Below, piece after piece: positions 6,541 to 13,487 of a stretch of DNA of 13,669 bases (within the stretch, counting starts at the first letter, position 1; each line of letters begins with the position of its first letter). The notes beneath the pieces are model-generated. The model was given only the letters and a program-made list of their open reading frames with translations, had not been told where the DNA came from and made no database searches. This DNA comes from an uncultured Coleofasciculus sp. GTDB taxonomy: Bacteria; Cyanobacteriota; Cyanobacteriia; Cyanobacteriales; Coleofasciculaceae. The stretch is taken from the NCBI GenBank assembly GCA_902805485.1, contig CADCTM010000221.1, forward strand, positions 1-13,669, in the 5' to 3' direction. A program made the translations under genes and the position numbers.

Positions 6541-9500
6541 AATCTGCACCTTCAATCGGAGCAAATCCTTGACGCTGGATATTCTCAGTAATCGTGCGAG
6601 GTTCCAAAAATTGTAATAAATAATCGGGACCACCCGCCTTTGAACCCACACCAGACATCTTAAAACCACCAAAAGGTTGCCGTGAGACAATCGCTCCTGT
6701 AGTCGTGCGGTTAATGTAAAGATTACCCACCTCAAACTCTGCCATCGCCTGTTCGATATGGGAAGGCGTGCGAGAATACAATCCTCCCGTCAGTGCAAAG
6801 TTCGTGCCATTGGCAATATCTAGCGCCTCTTGGAAATCCTTCGCCCGAATTACCGCGACAACGGGACCAAAAATCTCTTCCTGGGCAATTGTTGCATCAG
6901 GTGAAACTTCGCTAAAGATCACCGGACCAATAAAATAACCTGTATCCGGTGCTGGCATTTCCAAAGCGACTTGTGCTTCAGTACGCCCTTTCTCGATATA
7001 CTCCCGGATGCGGTTTCTGGCATTAGCATCAACTACAGGTCCGACTTGGGTACTGGGTGCTTCTGCTATGCCAATATTAAGCGATCGCGTTGCTTCCACC
7101 AAACGCTCCACAAAGGCATCATACACAGGTGACAACACAATCACCCGCGAACAAGCTGAACATTTCTGCCCACTATAACCAAACGCCGACTGCACCACAC
7201 CGACAACCGCTTGATCCAAATCAGCACTTTCATCGACAATAATCCCATTCTTGCCGCCCATCTCTGCAATCACGCGCTTGAGATGCTTCTGCCCCGGTTG
7301 AACAATTGCCGCTTCTGCATATATCCGGCAACCCACCTCTTGGGAACCGGTAAAGGCAATCAGATGAACATCCGGATGCTTCACCATATGCGCCCCAACG
7401 GTTGAACCCTTACTTGGCACATATTGAAACACGCCCTTGGGTATTCCTGCCTCAATTAAAATCTCGGCAATTTTCGCGGCAATTACCGAAGAAACTTCCG
7501 CCGGTTTAAGTAAAGCACAATTCCCCGCCGCCAGTGCCGCCACTGTCATCCCTGTAGCAATTGCAATCGGGAAATTCCAAGGCGAAATGACAACAACTAT
7601 GCCGCGCCCTTGGTAGATATAGCGATTATTTTCCCCCGCGACATCATAATTATGCCCCTGATCCAGCCGTTCCATTTCATCAGCATAATACCGACAAAAG
7701 TCGATCGCTTCACTCACTTCGCCATCTGCTTCTCGCAACGCTTTCCCGACTTCCAAAACCACCCAGGCGCATAACTCTGCCCGACGTTGTTCCATCAATT
7801 CTGCGGCTTTTCGCAACACACCCGCCCGTTGCCGTACTGGTGTCCGTCGCCAAGCTGGGAATGCCGCCTTTGCTGCTTGCAGTGCCAGATCAGCTTGTTC
7901 AATCGAGAGCAGTCCAATCCTCCCAATAATTTCACTCTCGTTAGATGGATTAACCGAATCAACAGTTACCTCAGTAGTGACATATTCCCCATTCACCAAC
8001 GGTAAATAAGTCTTACCCAGTTGTTGCCGTACCGTTTGTAACGCTTGTTGTGCTTCCTGCCGTGCCTTCACGTCTGCATAATCCGTATCCGCCGCATTTG
8101 GGAACCCCCCATTTCCCATTATTAAGGTGGGAGAATTATCTCCTCCCTTTTCTAAGGGGAGGTTAGGAGGGGTATTGACAACAGGCGGCGCCAACAATTC
8201 CTCAATCGGTCGATCTTCCAAACTTTGCCGCAAAAACGAACTATTTGCCGTATTTTCCAACAAACGCCGAATTAAGTAAGCCATCCCTGGCAGCAACTCG
8301 CCATAAGGCGCATAAACCCGCACCCGATGCCCTCGTTTCACCAACGCTTTCGCTAATTGATCGCCCATGCCATACAAGACTTGCATTTCAAAGCGACGGC
8401 GGGGAATATTCAGCGTTTCAGCGATCGCTATTGCTAATGCTTGCGACCTTACATTATGACTGCCTATTGCTGAATAAATATACTCGTGATTTTCCAGCAT
8501 CAACTGTGTCATCCGCTCAAAATTGGCATCAGTTGCGGATTTTTCGTTATAAACTGGCTGCTGCCAATCTTTTTGTTCTGCCTTAATTGTCTCCTGATCC
8601 CAGTAAGCGCCTTTCACTAAGCGCACCGTAACAGGATTTCCACGCTGTTTCGCCCAGTCAATCACCCCACGCAAGTCTTGCTCACTATCCCGCAGATATG
8701 CTTGCAAAGTCATGCCAATATCTGTGCGGGAACGAAACTCTTCTTCCATCAATAATTGCTTGAGGATGCTGAGGGTGAGGTCTTTATAGGTGTACTGTTC
8801 CATGTCAAAGTGAACCGCTGCACCTAGTTCTTTGGCGCGGCGTAATAGAGTGCGAATGCGATCGCTTACTCTTTCGGTGCTCCCCGCCGCATCCAAGGGG
8901 TCGAACTGCGAATAAAATGCCGTCAACTTGACAGAAACCTGAATTCGTGGTATCGCTTCACCATCTGCAACATCAATTTCCTCAACCGCTGACCACTTTT
9001 TCGCTTCATCGGTCAACTCTTCCATCAATTCCAAGTAACGATTGAGGTAAGATTGCGCCTCGGCTTCCGTAATCACGGCTTCACCCAATAAATCCAGAGT
9101 GAATGCCATCTTTTCTTTCCGCAAGCGCTCAATCGTCTTAATTACTTGTTTAGTTGTTTCGCCTGCAATATACTTATGAGCTAAGGTTTCAACGGCAGTA
9201 GAAACCGTGGTGGCGGCGACTTGCCCTGGCATTGAGTCAGCTTGAGCAAAATTGAGCATTCCTTTGAGCGCAGATGGTAATTCCACCGACTCATCACTCA
9301 AATATTCCTGCATATGACGGGCAATTTCCGGTTTGCTACGCAGAGCTGGTAAAGTGTCAATAAACCGAAACAATTGCGCCCGTAAACCAGGGTTAGCCAT
9401 CGCCCAATCGAGTAACTTATCATCCCAGCGCATTTGCTCGCGCATCTTACCGAAAAAGGAGCGTTTGCTCTCCTGAGTGGCGGCTAGGAGTTGCTTTGCG

Positions 9501-9550
9501 ATTTCCTGAGTTTTGGTTTCGTAGGTGCTTTTCTGAATTTGTACAACCAC
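6539..9550 (-). CDS. putA: Bifunctional proline dehydrogenase / glutamate-semialdehyde dehydrogenase
   Basis: A 1003-residue enzyme that oxidises proline to pyrroline-5-carboxylate with FAD and then, as the semialdehyde, to glutamate with NAD+. Residues about 100-440 are the proline dehydrogenase barrel, with VRLVKGAYWD (around 310-318) and YLIRRLLENTANSSF containing the substrate-binding Arg pair 428-429. Residues about 510-985 are the aldehyde dehydrogenase: SPWNFP at 656-661, general base Glu763 in AEMGGKNG, catalytic Cys797 in SGQKCSACSR, and EEIFGP near 891-896. It lacks the N-terminal ribbon-helix-helix of enterobacterial PutA, so it should not repress its own gene. Residues 461-484 are a repeat-like insertion in the linker. 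The reading frame is open from TTG at 9592, but GTG at 9550 is preceded by AGGAG with a ten-base gap and gives the VVQIQKSTYE start, so it is chosen. The gene appears to be transcribed alone. Confidence 0.96.
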   Translation of the reverse strand: MVVQIQKSTYETKTQEIAKQLLAATQESKRSFFGKMREQMRWDDKLLDWAMANPGLRAQLFRFIDTLPALRSKPEIARHMQEYLSDESVELPSALKGMLNFAQADSMPGQVAATTVSTAVETLAHKYIAGETTKQVIKTIERLRKEKMAFTLDLLGEAVITEAEAQSYLNRYLELMEELTDEAKKWSAVEEIDVADGEAIPRIQVSVKLTAFYSQFDPLDAAGSTERVSDRIRTLLRRAKELGAAVHFDMEQYTYKDLTLSILKQLLMEEEFRSRTDIGMTLQAYLRDSEQDLRGVIDWAKQRGNPVTVRLVKGAYWDQETIKAEQKDWQQPVYNEKSATDANFERMTQLMLENHEYIYSAIGSHNVRSQALAIAIAETLNIPRRRFEMQVLYGMGDQLAKALVKRGHRVRVYAPYGELLPGMAYLIRRLLENTANSSFLRQSLEDRPIEELLAPPVVNTPPNLPLEKGGDNSPTLIMGNGGFPNAADTDYADVKARQEAQQALQTVRQQLGKTYLPLVNGEYVTTEVTVDSVNPSNESEIIGRIGLLSIEQADLALQAAKAAFPAWRRTPVRQRAGVLRKAAELMEQRRAELCAWVVLEVGKALREADGEVSEAIDFCRYYADEMERLDQGHNYDVAGENNRYIYQGRGIVVVISPWNFPIAIATGMTVAALAAGNCALLKPAEVSSVIAAKIAEILIEAGIPKGVFQYVPSKGSTVGAHMVKHPDVHLIAFTGSQEVGCRIYAEAAIVQPGQKHLKRVIAEMGGKNGIIVDESADLDQAVVGVVQSAFGYSGQKCSACSRVIVLSPVYDAFVERLVEATRSLNIGIAEAPSTQVGPVVDANARNRIREYIEKGRTEAQVALEMPAPDTGYFIGPVIFSEVSPDATIAQEEIFGPVVAVIRAKDFQEALDIANGTNFALTGGLYSRTPSHIEQAMAEFEVGNLYINRTTTGAIVSRQPFGGFKMSGVGSKAGGPDYLLQFLEPRTITENIQRQGFAPIEGAD
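8099..8172. repeat. GC-rich repeat-like insertion inside putA
   Basis: This C/G-rich block has clustered C-runs and G-runs and two short stem-loops: CCTCCC (8142-8147) with GGGAGG (8157-8162), and GGAGA/TCTCC around ATTA (8130-8143). It resembles the CCCCTCCTAACC...GGGAGG elements dispersed in many cyanobacterial genomes. Read in the putA frame it gives 24 codons (PPNLPLEKGG...NGGFP), low in complexity and unlike the surrounding enzyme. Repeat identity is by resemblance; copy number elsewhere cannot be seen in this window. Confidence 0.6.
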
Positions 9551-9599
9551 AGATGGCAGACTCCTATTCTCGGCAAGGACAATGGTTCTCAAACCCTTT

Positions 9600-9608
9600 A
9601 GTATAACA
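9600..9608 (-). promoter_or_regulatory. Extended -10 promoter of putA
   Basis: Read on the - strand, TGT TATACT (9608 to 9600) is an extended -10 element. The -35 region 17 bases upstream (TTAGAT) is poor, as is common for extended -10 promoters. Transcription would start near 9594, about 44 bases before the GTG at 9550. Confidence 0.5.
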
Positions 9609-9744
9609 GATTAGGATGATTTATCTAAAATTATCGGGTAGGGACACGGTATAAAATCTCCTACCAAGAAGGGTAAAACCCTGAAAACATTTGTTTAGCC
9701 TAGAGCAAGCCAAGAAAAGCCTCTAGATCTGTGGAGATTTATTT

Positions 9745-9825
9745 ATGGTGAAAAAATTTTCAGTATTTTTATCACGACAGAGAAAGAAACTGCATAGGTT
9801 AAAGGCGCACAGATGTATGACCTGA
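9745..9825 (+). CDS. Possible 26-residue basic small protein
   Basis: ATG at 9745 follows GGAG (9733-9736) by eight bases, good spacing for translation. The product (MVKKFSVFLSRQRKKLHRLK...) is rich in Lys, Arg and His and has no Cys cluster except one Cys near the end. No family was recognised. The ribosome-binding site is the only support, and a frame this short could be chance. Confidence 0.2.
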   Translation: MVKKFSVFLSRQRKKLHRLKAHRCMT

Positions 9826-9923
9826 CAAATGGTACTTTACAGATCAATTTACGGTAAGTCCTGTTTATCCAAGAAGTCTATTGAACCTCACCTACTTTAG
9901 ATAACTTCAGGTTCTAGAATCCT

Positions 9924-10177
9924 ATGATGTCTCGACGATGCTTGGCTTTGAGCCTATTAACAATCCTGACTTTACTTGCCCACGAGCAGCCTGCTGTCGA
10001 TTGACAACGGCTGTTGCTTGGAGTAACGGCAGTCTCTCAGCTAACCAACGTCAGATAGCGATCGCTGAATTCACTAAAGTTCTGAATATCATGCAGGCTC
10101 CTAATGCTCGGTTTAACCGGGAACCAGTCGAGCGCGTCCGCAATGGACTCGCTACCCTTAGAGGCGTTAGGTCCTAG
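9924..10177 (+). pseudogene. Frameshifted remnant of a secreted protein
   Basis: ATG at 9924 begins a good signal-peptide-like sequence (MMSRRCLALSLLTILTLLAH, then EQPAVD) that stops at TGA 10002-10004. The -1 frame stays open across this point and continues with a protein-like tail (QRQIAIAEFTKVLNIMQAP...LATLRGVRS) to a stop at 10175-10177. A single frame change around 9990-10010 would join the two into a secreted protein of about 84 residues, so a decayed or mis-sequenced gene is likely. The family is not recognised. The alternative is a 26-residue secreted peptide plus a chance frame. Confidence 0.35.
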
Positions 10178-10426
10178 TTTGCACGACGTACATCAGGCGT
10201 CCGAACTTTTAAGCGATCGCCTCAACCTTACCCTACGACTCCTCCACACCAAAAATAACAATCATTTGAGCCGCCGGAATCAGTCGCGTAAAATCGGCAA
10301 AGACAACGGACTGGCTTCTTGCGTTAAATGCGATCGCCCAACAAAATTACTTGCTCACAGCTTTAAAATAAAATAGCCATAAACCATAGCCCATTTTGAA
10401 TTTAAATGTGAATCGATAGCGATACC

Positions 10427-10438
10427 TCCTGATCAGGA
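10427..10438. other. 12-bp perfect palindrome TCCTGATCAGGA
   Basis: A perfect dyad 28 bases from the htrA terminator hairpin. It could be a protein-binding site or part of a larger folded 3' region, but no gene starts nearby, so its role is unknown. Confidence 0.3.
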
Positions 10439-10465
10439 AGGCTGGCTAAAAACCCAAGGGATGAA

Positions 10466-10489
10466 AGCCAGGGAAAGGAGTCCCTGGCT
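10466..10489 (-). terminator. Probable htrA transcription terminator
   Basis: AGCCAGGGA and TCCCTGGCT form a nine-pair perfect stem with a six-base loop, 31 bases past the htrA stop codon. On the - strand only a short T stretch follows directly; a run of five T comes about 20 bases later. The position fits a terminator, but the U-tract is weak. Confidence 0.55.
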
Positions 10490-10519
10490 GGTTTGGCGGA
10501 TTTAAAATACCAGCACGCC

Positions 10520-11728
10520 CTATGAAGTCGCTCCTGGCAATTCTCCCGTACGAACCGAGATCGTACTCGTCTGCCTATCTCGCTGTACCTTCACCTGTAA
10601 GGACTGATTCACGCCGCTATTTTCAACGATACGCTGCAACTGGTCAGCCGTAGTTACTGCTTGTCCGTTGATTTCCATGACGACATCGCCGCGACGCATC
10701 CCCGATGCGGCAGCAGGTGTATTCGGCAATACTTGTGCCACTAAGACGCCATTCACTTCTGGTACCATAAAAGGCGAGTTGGGGTCTTGATTATTCTCCG
10801 CCGCTAGCTGAGGCGTTAGGGTGATCATCCGAATGCCAAGATAGGGATGCTGGATTTTTTCACCCCGTGCCAACTGACTGGAAATTCCTTTTGCCTGGTT
10901 GACGGGAATTGCAAACCCAATCCCCATCGCATCAGGACGGATCGCGGTGTTAATGCCAATCACGTCTCCTTGTGAGTTTAACAACGGGCCACCGGAGTTA
11001 CCGGGGTTAATTGCGGCATCGGTTTGGATAAAGTCTAAGCGTTTGTCGGGAATGCCAACTTGAGCGCTAGAACGTTGCAAGGTGCTGACAATTCCCAAGG
11101 TAACGGTATTATCCAATCCTAAAGGATTGCCAACCGCGATCGCCCAATCTCCCACCTTTACTTGATTAGAATCTCCCAGAGGTGCAGTTGGCAAATCTTT
11201 GCCGTCAATTTTGACAACGGCTAAATCGGTCACTTCATCAGCACCTTGTACCTGTCCTTGAAAAGTGCGTCCATCCTTGAGGAGAACTGTCACCTTATCC
11301 GCCTGATCAACCACATGGGCATTTGTCAGAATAATCCCACTCCGGTCAATGATAAAGCCTGAACCTTGACCGCGCAGGTGTCGTTCTTGGGGAAGCTGGG
11401 AGAATGCATCATTACCAAAAAAGCGTCGGAATGCCGGGTCTTCAAAAAGTGGATCGATGCGGCGTGTAATAGTACGCTCGGTATCAATCCGCACTACGGC
11501 AGGTCCGACGCGATCAACTGCCGCCGTTACAAAACTACTAGGATTCGCCATGTTTGGTATACTCGACCGTTGAGCCAGGGTTGTTGGTACAGAACCCGCT
11601 TGAGAAGGCAACACGGGATAAGCGCCAACCGCGAGAATCGCTCCCAAAACGATCGCGAGTAGATAAGTGCTGCTTTGGCGTAGGGCAAGGAAAAACTTTT
11701 TTAGTTGCATAACCTCAGTTTTGAGCAT
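10520..11728 (-). CDS. HtrA/Deg-family serine protease (HhoA/HhoB/HtrA type)
   Basis: A 402-residue envelope protease and probable chaperone that degrades misfolded proteins outside the cytoplasm. A basic N-terminus is followed by a hydrophobic segment (about 21-37), a signal peptide or anchor with a possible cleavage after SQA. The trypsin-like domain has the full triad His138 (TNAHVV), Asp168 (TDLAVVKI) and Ser245 (GNSGGPLL), plus the AVGNPLGL loop (198-205). One PDZ domain follows (about 296-393, with YLGI at 296-299). One PDZ domain and this length match the cyanobacterial HhoA, HhoB and HtrA set; which of the three cannot be decided here. Two ATG starts are possible, 11728 and 11710: neither has a well-spaced ribosome site (GAGG is only two bases before 11710). 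It is divergent from the metal-sensor gene, and the ~250-base gap must contain both promoters. Confidence 0.95.
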   Translation of the reverse strand: MLKTEVMQLKKFFLALRQSSTYLLAIVLGAILAVGAYPVLPSQAGSVPTTLAQRSSIPNMANPSSFVTAAVDRVGPAVVRIDTERTITRRIDPLFEDPAFRRFFGNDAFSQLPQERHLRGQGSGFIIDRSGIILTNAHVVDQADKVTVLLKDGRTFQGQVQGADEVTDLAVVKIDGKDLPTAPLGDSNQVKVGDWAIAVGNPLGLDNTVTLGIVSTLQRSSAQVGIPDKRLDFIQTDAAINPGNSGGPLLNSQGDVIGINTAIRPDAMGIGFAIPVNQAKGISSQLARGEKIQHPYLGIRMITLTPQLAAENNQDPNSPFMVPEVNGVLVAQVLPNTPAAASGMRRGDVVMEINGQAVTTADQLQRIVENSGVNQSLQVKVQRDRQTSTISVRTGELPGATS

Positions 11729-11836
11729 GGCAAAGGGTCTAACGAGAAGCTTAATAATAGTTAATTCGTTGTTACAAGCATCTCTATAGATATTGTTACA
11801 GTTCTATGATATTGACAGAATGGAAACCGGAGACTT

Positions 11837-11865
11837 TTGGAAGATGGAGACGTCTGCTCTACACT
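11837..11865 (+). promoter_or_regulatory. Sigma-70-type promoter of the metal-sensor gene
   Basis: TTGGAA (11837-11842), a 17-base spacer, then TACACT (11860-11865): a good match to housekeeping promoters. Transcription would begin near 11872, inside GGGGAGTATA (11871-11880), a G-tract next to an AT-rich flank, as favoured by CsoR-family repressors. Confidence 0.5.
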
Positions 11866-11962
11866 AGGATGGGGAGTATAACGAACCAAAACCTGTGCCC
11901 AAGTCATGATTGGAACTGACCCATTGACTAATGAAACTTTTGCCGTGTCAGGGCAAAACGAG

Positions 11963-11981
11963 TATCCCCTCAATCGGGATA
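11963..11981. promoter_or_regulatory. Inverted repeat, possible operator at the repressor start codon
   Basis: TATCCC (11963-11968) and GGGATA (11976-11981) form a six-base dyad around a seven-base spacer, ending on the A of the chosen ATG. Its half-site is also the inverted counterpart of GGGGAGTATA near the transcription start. Repressor binding here would give autoregulation; this is inference. Confidence 0.35.
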
Positions 11982-12307
11982 TGAATCACAGCCAGACTGA
12001 ACATCCTCATGATGAGGGAATATCTACTCATCGCCATGTTCATGATGAAGAGTCTCTGCGGCGAATTGTCAATCGGCTTTCTCGAATTGAAGGTCATATC
12101 CGTGGAATCAAGACGATGGTGCAAGAAAGTCGTCCCTGTCCTGATGTTTTGGTACAAGTTGCCGCTGTTCGGGGCGCACTGGATCGAGTGGCTCGGATTA
12201 TTTTGGATGAACACTTAACTCAATGTATTGGACGCGCTGCCCAAGAAGGCAATATTGAGGAGGAATTGGAAGCGTTGAAAGCAGCATTGGATCGATTTTT
12301 GCCATAA
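11981..12307 (+). CDS. CsoR/RcnR-family metal-sensing repressor, InrS-like
   Basis: A 108-residue all-helical repressor that should release DNA when it binds a metal. Numbered from ATG 11981, the family fingerprint residues are His21, Cys53, His78 and Cys82, the same residues and numbers as in the nickel sensor InrS of Synechocystis. This both suggests nickel and supports this start. The reading frame is open back to ATG 11906 (25 more residues), but that start has no ribosome site. The N-terminus is His-rich (His3, 8, 10, 17, 19 and 21), also as in InrS. The core includes RIVNRLSRIEGHIRGIK, the basic DNA-contacting helix typical of the family. CsoR (copper) and FrmR (formaldehyde) relatives differ at the first or third position. 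No metal exporter gene adjoins it; its neighbours are a protease gene (divergent) and a hydrolase gene (convergent), so its targets lie elsewhere or include htrA. Confidence 0.9.
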   Translation: MNHSQTEHPHDEGISTHRHVHDEESLRRIVNRLSRIEGHIRGIKTMVQESRPCPDVLVQVAAVRGALDRVARIILDEHLTQCIGRAAQEGNIEEELEALKAALDRFLP

Positions 12308-12335
12308 TGTTTCTTAAGATATTTTCCAAGAATAA

Positions 12336-13460
12336 TTACTTGAGCAATCTGTAGATGGTGCTAGAACCGCCATAGGAACCATCAAAATCTGTATCAGATT
12401 CCCAGACAAATCTAGCCCGCGAAGAGGAGTTAGACAAAACTGTCGCACAACCCTGATCGAGTCCAATGCCGATGTGTGCTTCTCCGTGGGCAATAACTAA
12501 GTCTCCTGGTTTCGCTTCGTTGCCTTGAATTAACTGACCGCGACCACCTTTAAGGTCATCGACTAATGACGGGACATAGTTAGGATTTTCCCCCAAAGGT
12601 GCTATTCCGGCTTTCTGTAAAACGCGGTTAATCGACCAGGCACAAGCATTATTGCCACCATCAGGACCTTCAGCGGTACTCATTCCCCGAAGATTAATGG
12701 CAGCATTTGCGATCGCACTATTGAGTTGTCCGGGGGACAGGTTGTCGGTTGTTGCCGTTACGACTGGTTTGGCGGCAACTGTCGGTGGATAACGCTTAAA
12801 TAAATCATCGCCGGGAATTACAGTTGCCTGAAAAATGTAATCTCGATTCTTGATATATCGAGGGTCTTGTTTGCAGAGTGCCATGAATTGCCGATGTCCC
12901 TCACGAGTGCGTCCCACCAAGCTGCCTGCACTCGATGCGCCGATATCGCTGGTTGGAGAGTCTGCACCCCAGGTTTGATTGATGCCAAAGTAACCCGTGT
13001 CTATGCGATCGCCTATTCTTAAACCATCTTTGTTCAAATCCCGGTAAACCGTCACTGAACCCCCCGTCTGAATTAAGGCTTCGTGAGGATCGGCTTGATT
13101 GTGGGTTCCTACCTGCCAAGATTGATATTGACCAAAGGCAATCCGCGCGACGCCTGATAAATTTAAAGGTTGGAGCGTATAATATCGCCCTGGTTCAGTT
13201 GTCGCTTCCCATGCGCCGAGAATTTCTGGAGTGCCTTTTTTAAACTCAATTACTAATCGAGCATCATTCCAAACGTTGAAGGTATCATCGTTGAGTTTTC
13301 CCTCAGGATACATCCCTTCTACGTAAATGATATTTTTTTCACCAACTCCCCGGTCAATTTTATACTTCTTTTCTTCGCAGTAGGCAATGATGCATTGGGC
13401 TAGGGTAAGGGATTTAGCGATCGGAGGTTGGGGCATGGCTACAGCTTGCGGTGTCTTCAA
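12336..13460 (-). CDS. Two-domain protein with C-terminal NlpC/P60-CHAP-like hydrolase
   Basis: A 374-residue protein without a signal peptide. Residues about 20-205 form a beta-rich domain found, as far as I recall, in cyanobacterial and phage proteins: NDARLVIEF, AWEATTEPGRYYT, HEALIQTGGSVTVYRDLNKDG (126-146) and SAGSLVGRTREGHRQFM (177-193). After a Pro/Thr-rich linker (about 222-245), residues 246-374 look like an NlpC/P60-CHAP cysteine hydrolase: Cys273 in NNACAWSIN, GDLVIAHGEAHIGIGL (319-334) with His329, and a possible third polar residue Asn344. This suggests peptidoglycan hydrolysis, perhaps phage-derived. In the N-terminal domain SAGS would be SAGC in relatives as I remember them, so its own active Cys may be lost. 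The start is TTG with AGGA eight bases upstream; ATG at 13436 is the alternative but has no ribosome site. It is convergent with the metal-sensor gene, 28 bases apart. Confidence 0.75.
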   Translation of the reverse strand: MKTPQAVAMPQPPIAKSLTLAQCIIAYCEEKKYKIDRGVGEKNIIYVEGMYPEGKLNDDTFNVWNDARLVIEFKKGTPEILGAWEATTEPGRYYTLQPLNLSGVARIAFGQYQSWQVGTHNQADPHEALIQTGGSVTVYRDLNKDGLRIGDRIDTGYFGINQTWGADSPTSDIGASSAGSLVGRTREGHRQFMALCKQDPRYIKNRDYIFQATVIPGDDLFKRYPPTVAAKPVVTATTDNLSPGQLNSAIANAAINLRGMSTAEGPDGGNNACAWSINRVLQKAGIAPLGENPNYVPSLVDDLKGGRGQLIQGNEAKPGDLVIAHGEAHIGIGLDQGCATVLSNSSSRARFVWESDTDFDGSYGGSSTIYRLLK

Positions 13461-13481
13461 ATAGCGATTCCTGACGAATTA

Positions 13482-13487
13482 ATTATA
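13482..13487 (-). promoter_or_regulatory. -10 element upstream of the hydrolase gene
   Basis: A perfect TATAAT on the - strand, 21 bases before the TTG start. No good -35 is seen at 16-18 bases. With the TTG start the leader would be only about 15 bases, which barely contains the AGGA site; with the ATG start it would be about 40. Confidence 0.35.

Larger units (their letters stand above)
9551..10519. other. Gene-poor stretch between putA and htrA
   Basis: About 970 bases with no convincing intact gene on either strand. It holds the putA leader and promoter, a 26-codon ORF, a frameshifted remnant, three HIP1 sites (10058, 10213, 10330), a 12-bp palindrome (10427-10438) and the likely htrA terminator. 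No tRNA cloverleaf or other known RNA pattern was recognised. Confidence 0.6.
1873..13012. repeat. HIP1 octamers GCGATCGC, 14 copies
   Basis: Copies start at 1873, 2312, 3460, 3634, 3881, 7081, 8421, 8858, 10058, 10213, 10330, 11136, 12709 and 13005. Random expectation is about 0.2, so this is the highly iterated palindrome typical of many cyanobacteria. None lies in 1-1872 or 3889-7080, and three fall within 280 bases of the gene-poor stretch. Confidence 0.95.

Noticed and set aside
9551..9592. TTG start adding 14 residues to PutA
   Set aside because: The AGGAG site lies inside this extension and points to GTG at 9550; the extra residues are unlike PutA.
10244..10360. About 37 open codons on the - strand with protein-like composition (FADFTRLIPAAQ)
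   Set aside because: Closed by stops at both ends, without a start codon and ribosome site; might be a gene fragment but cannot be supported.
10104..10376. 90-codon + strand ORF
   Set aside because: Overlaps the remnant in another frame, has no ribosome site and no family resemblance; composition looks like chance.
11906..11980. 25-residue N-terminal extension of the metal sensor
   Set aside because: No ribosome site, and the shorter form reproduces InrS residue numbering. It remains possible.
12009..12218. ORFs overlapping the metal-sensor gene in other frames on both strands
   Set aside because: Shadows of a well-recognised gene, without family features.
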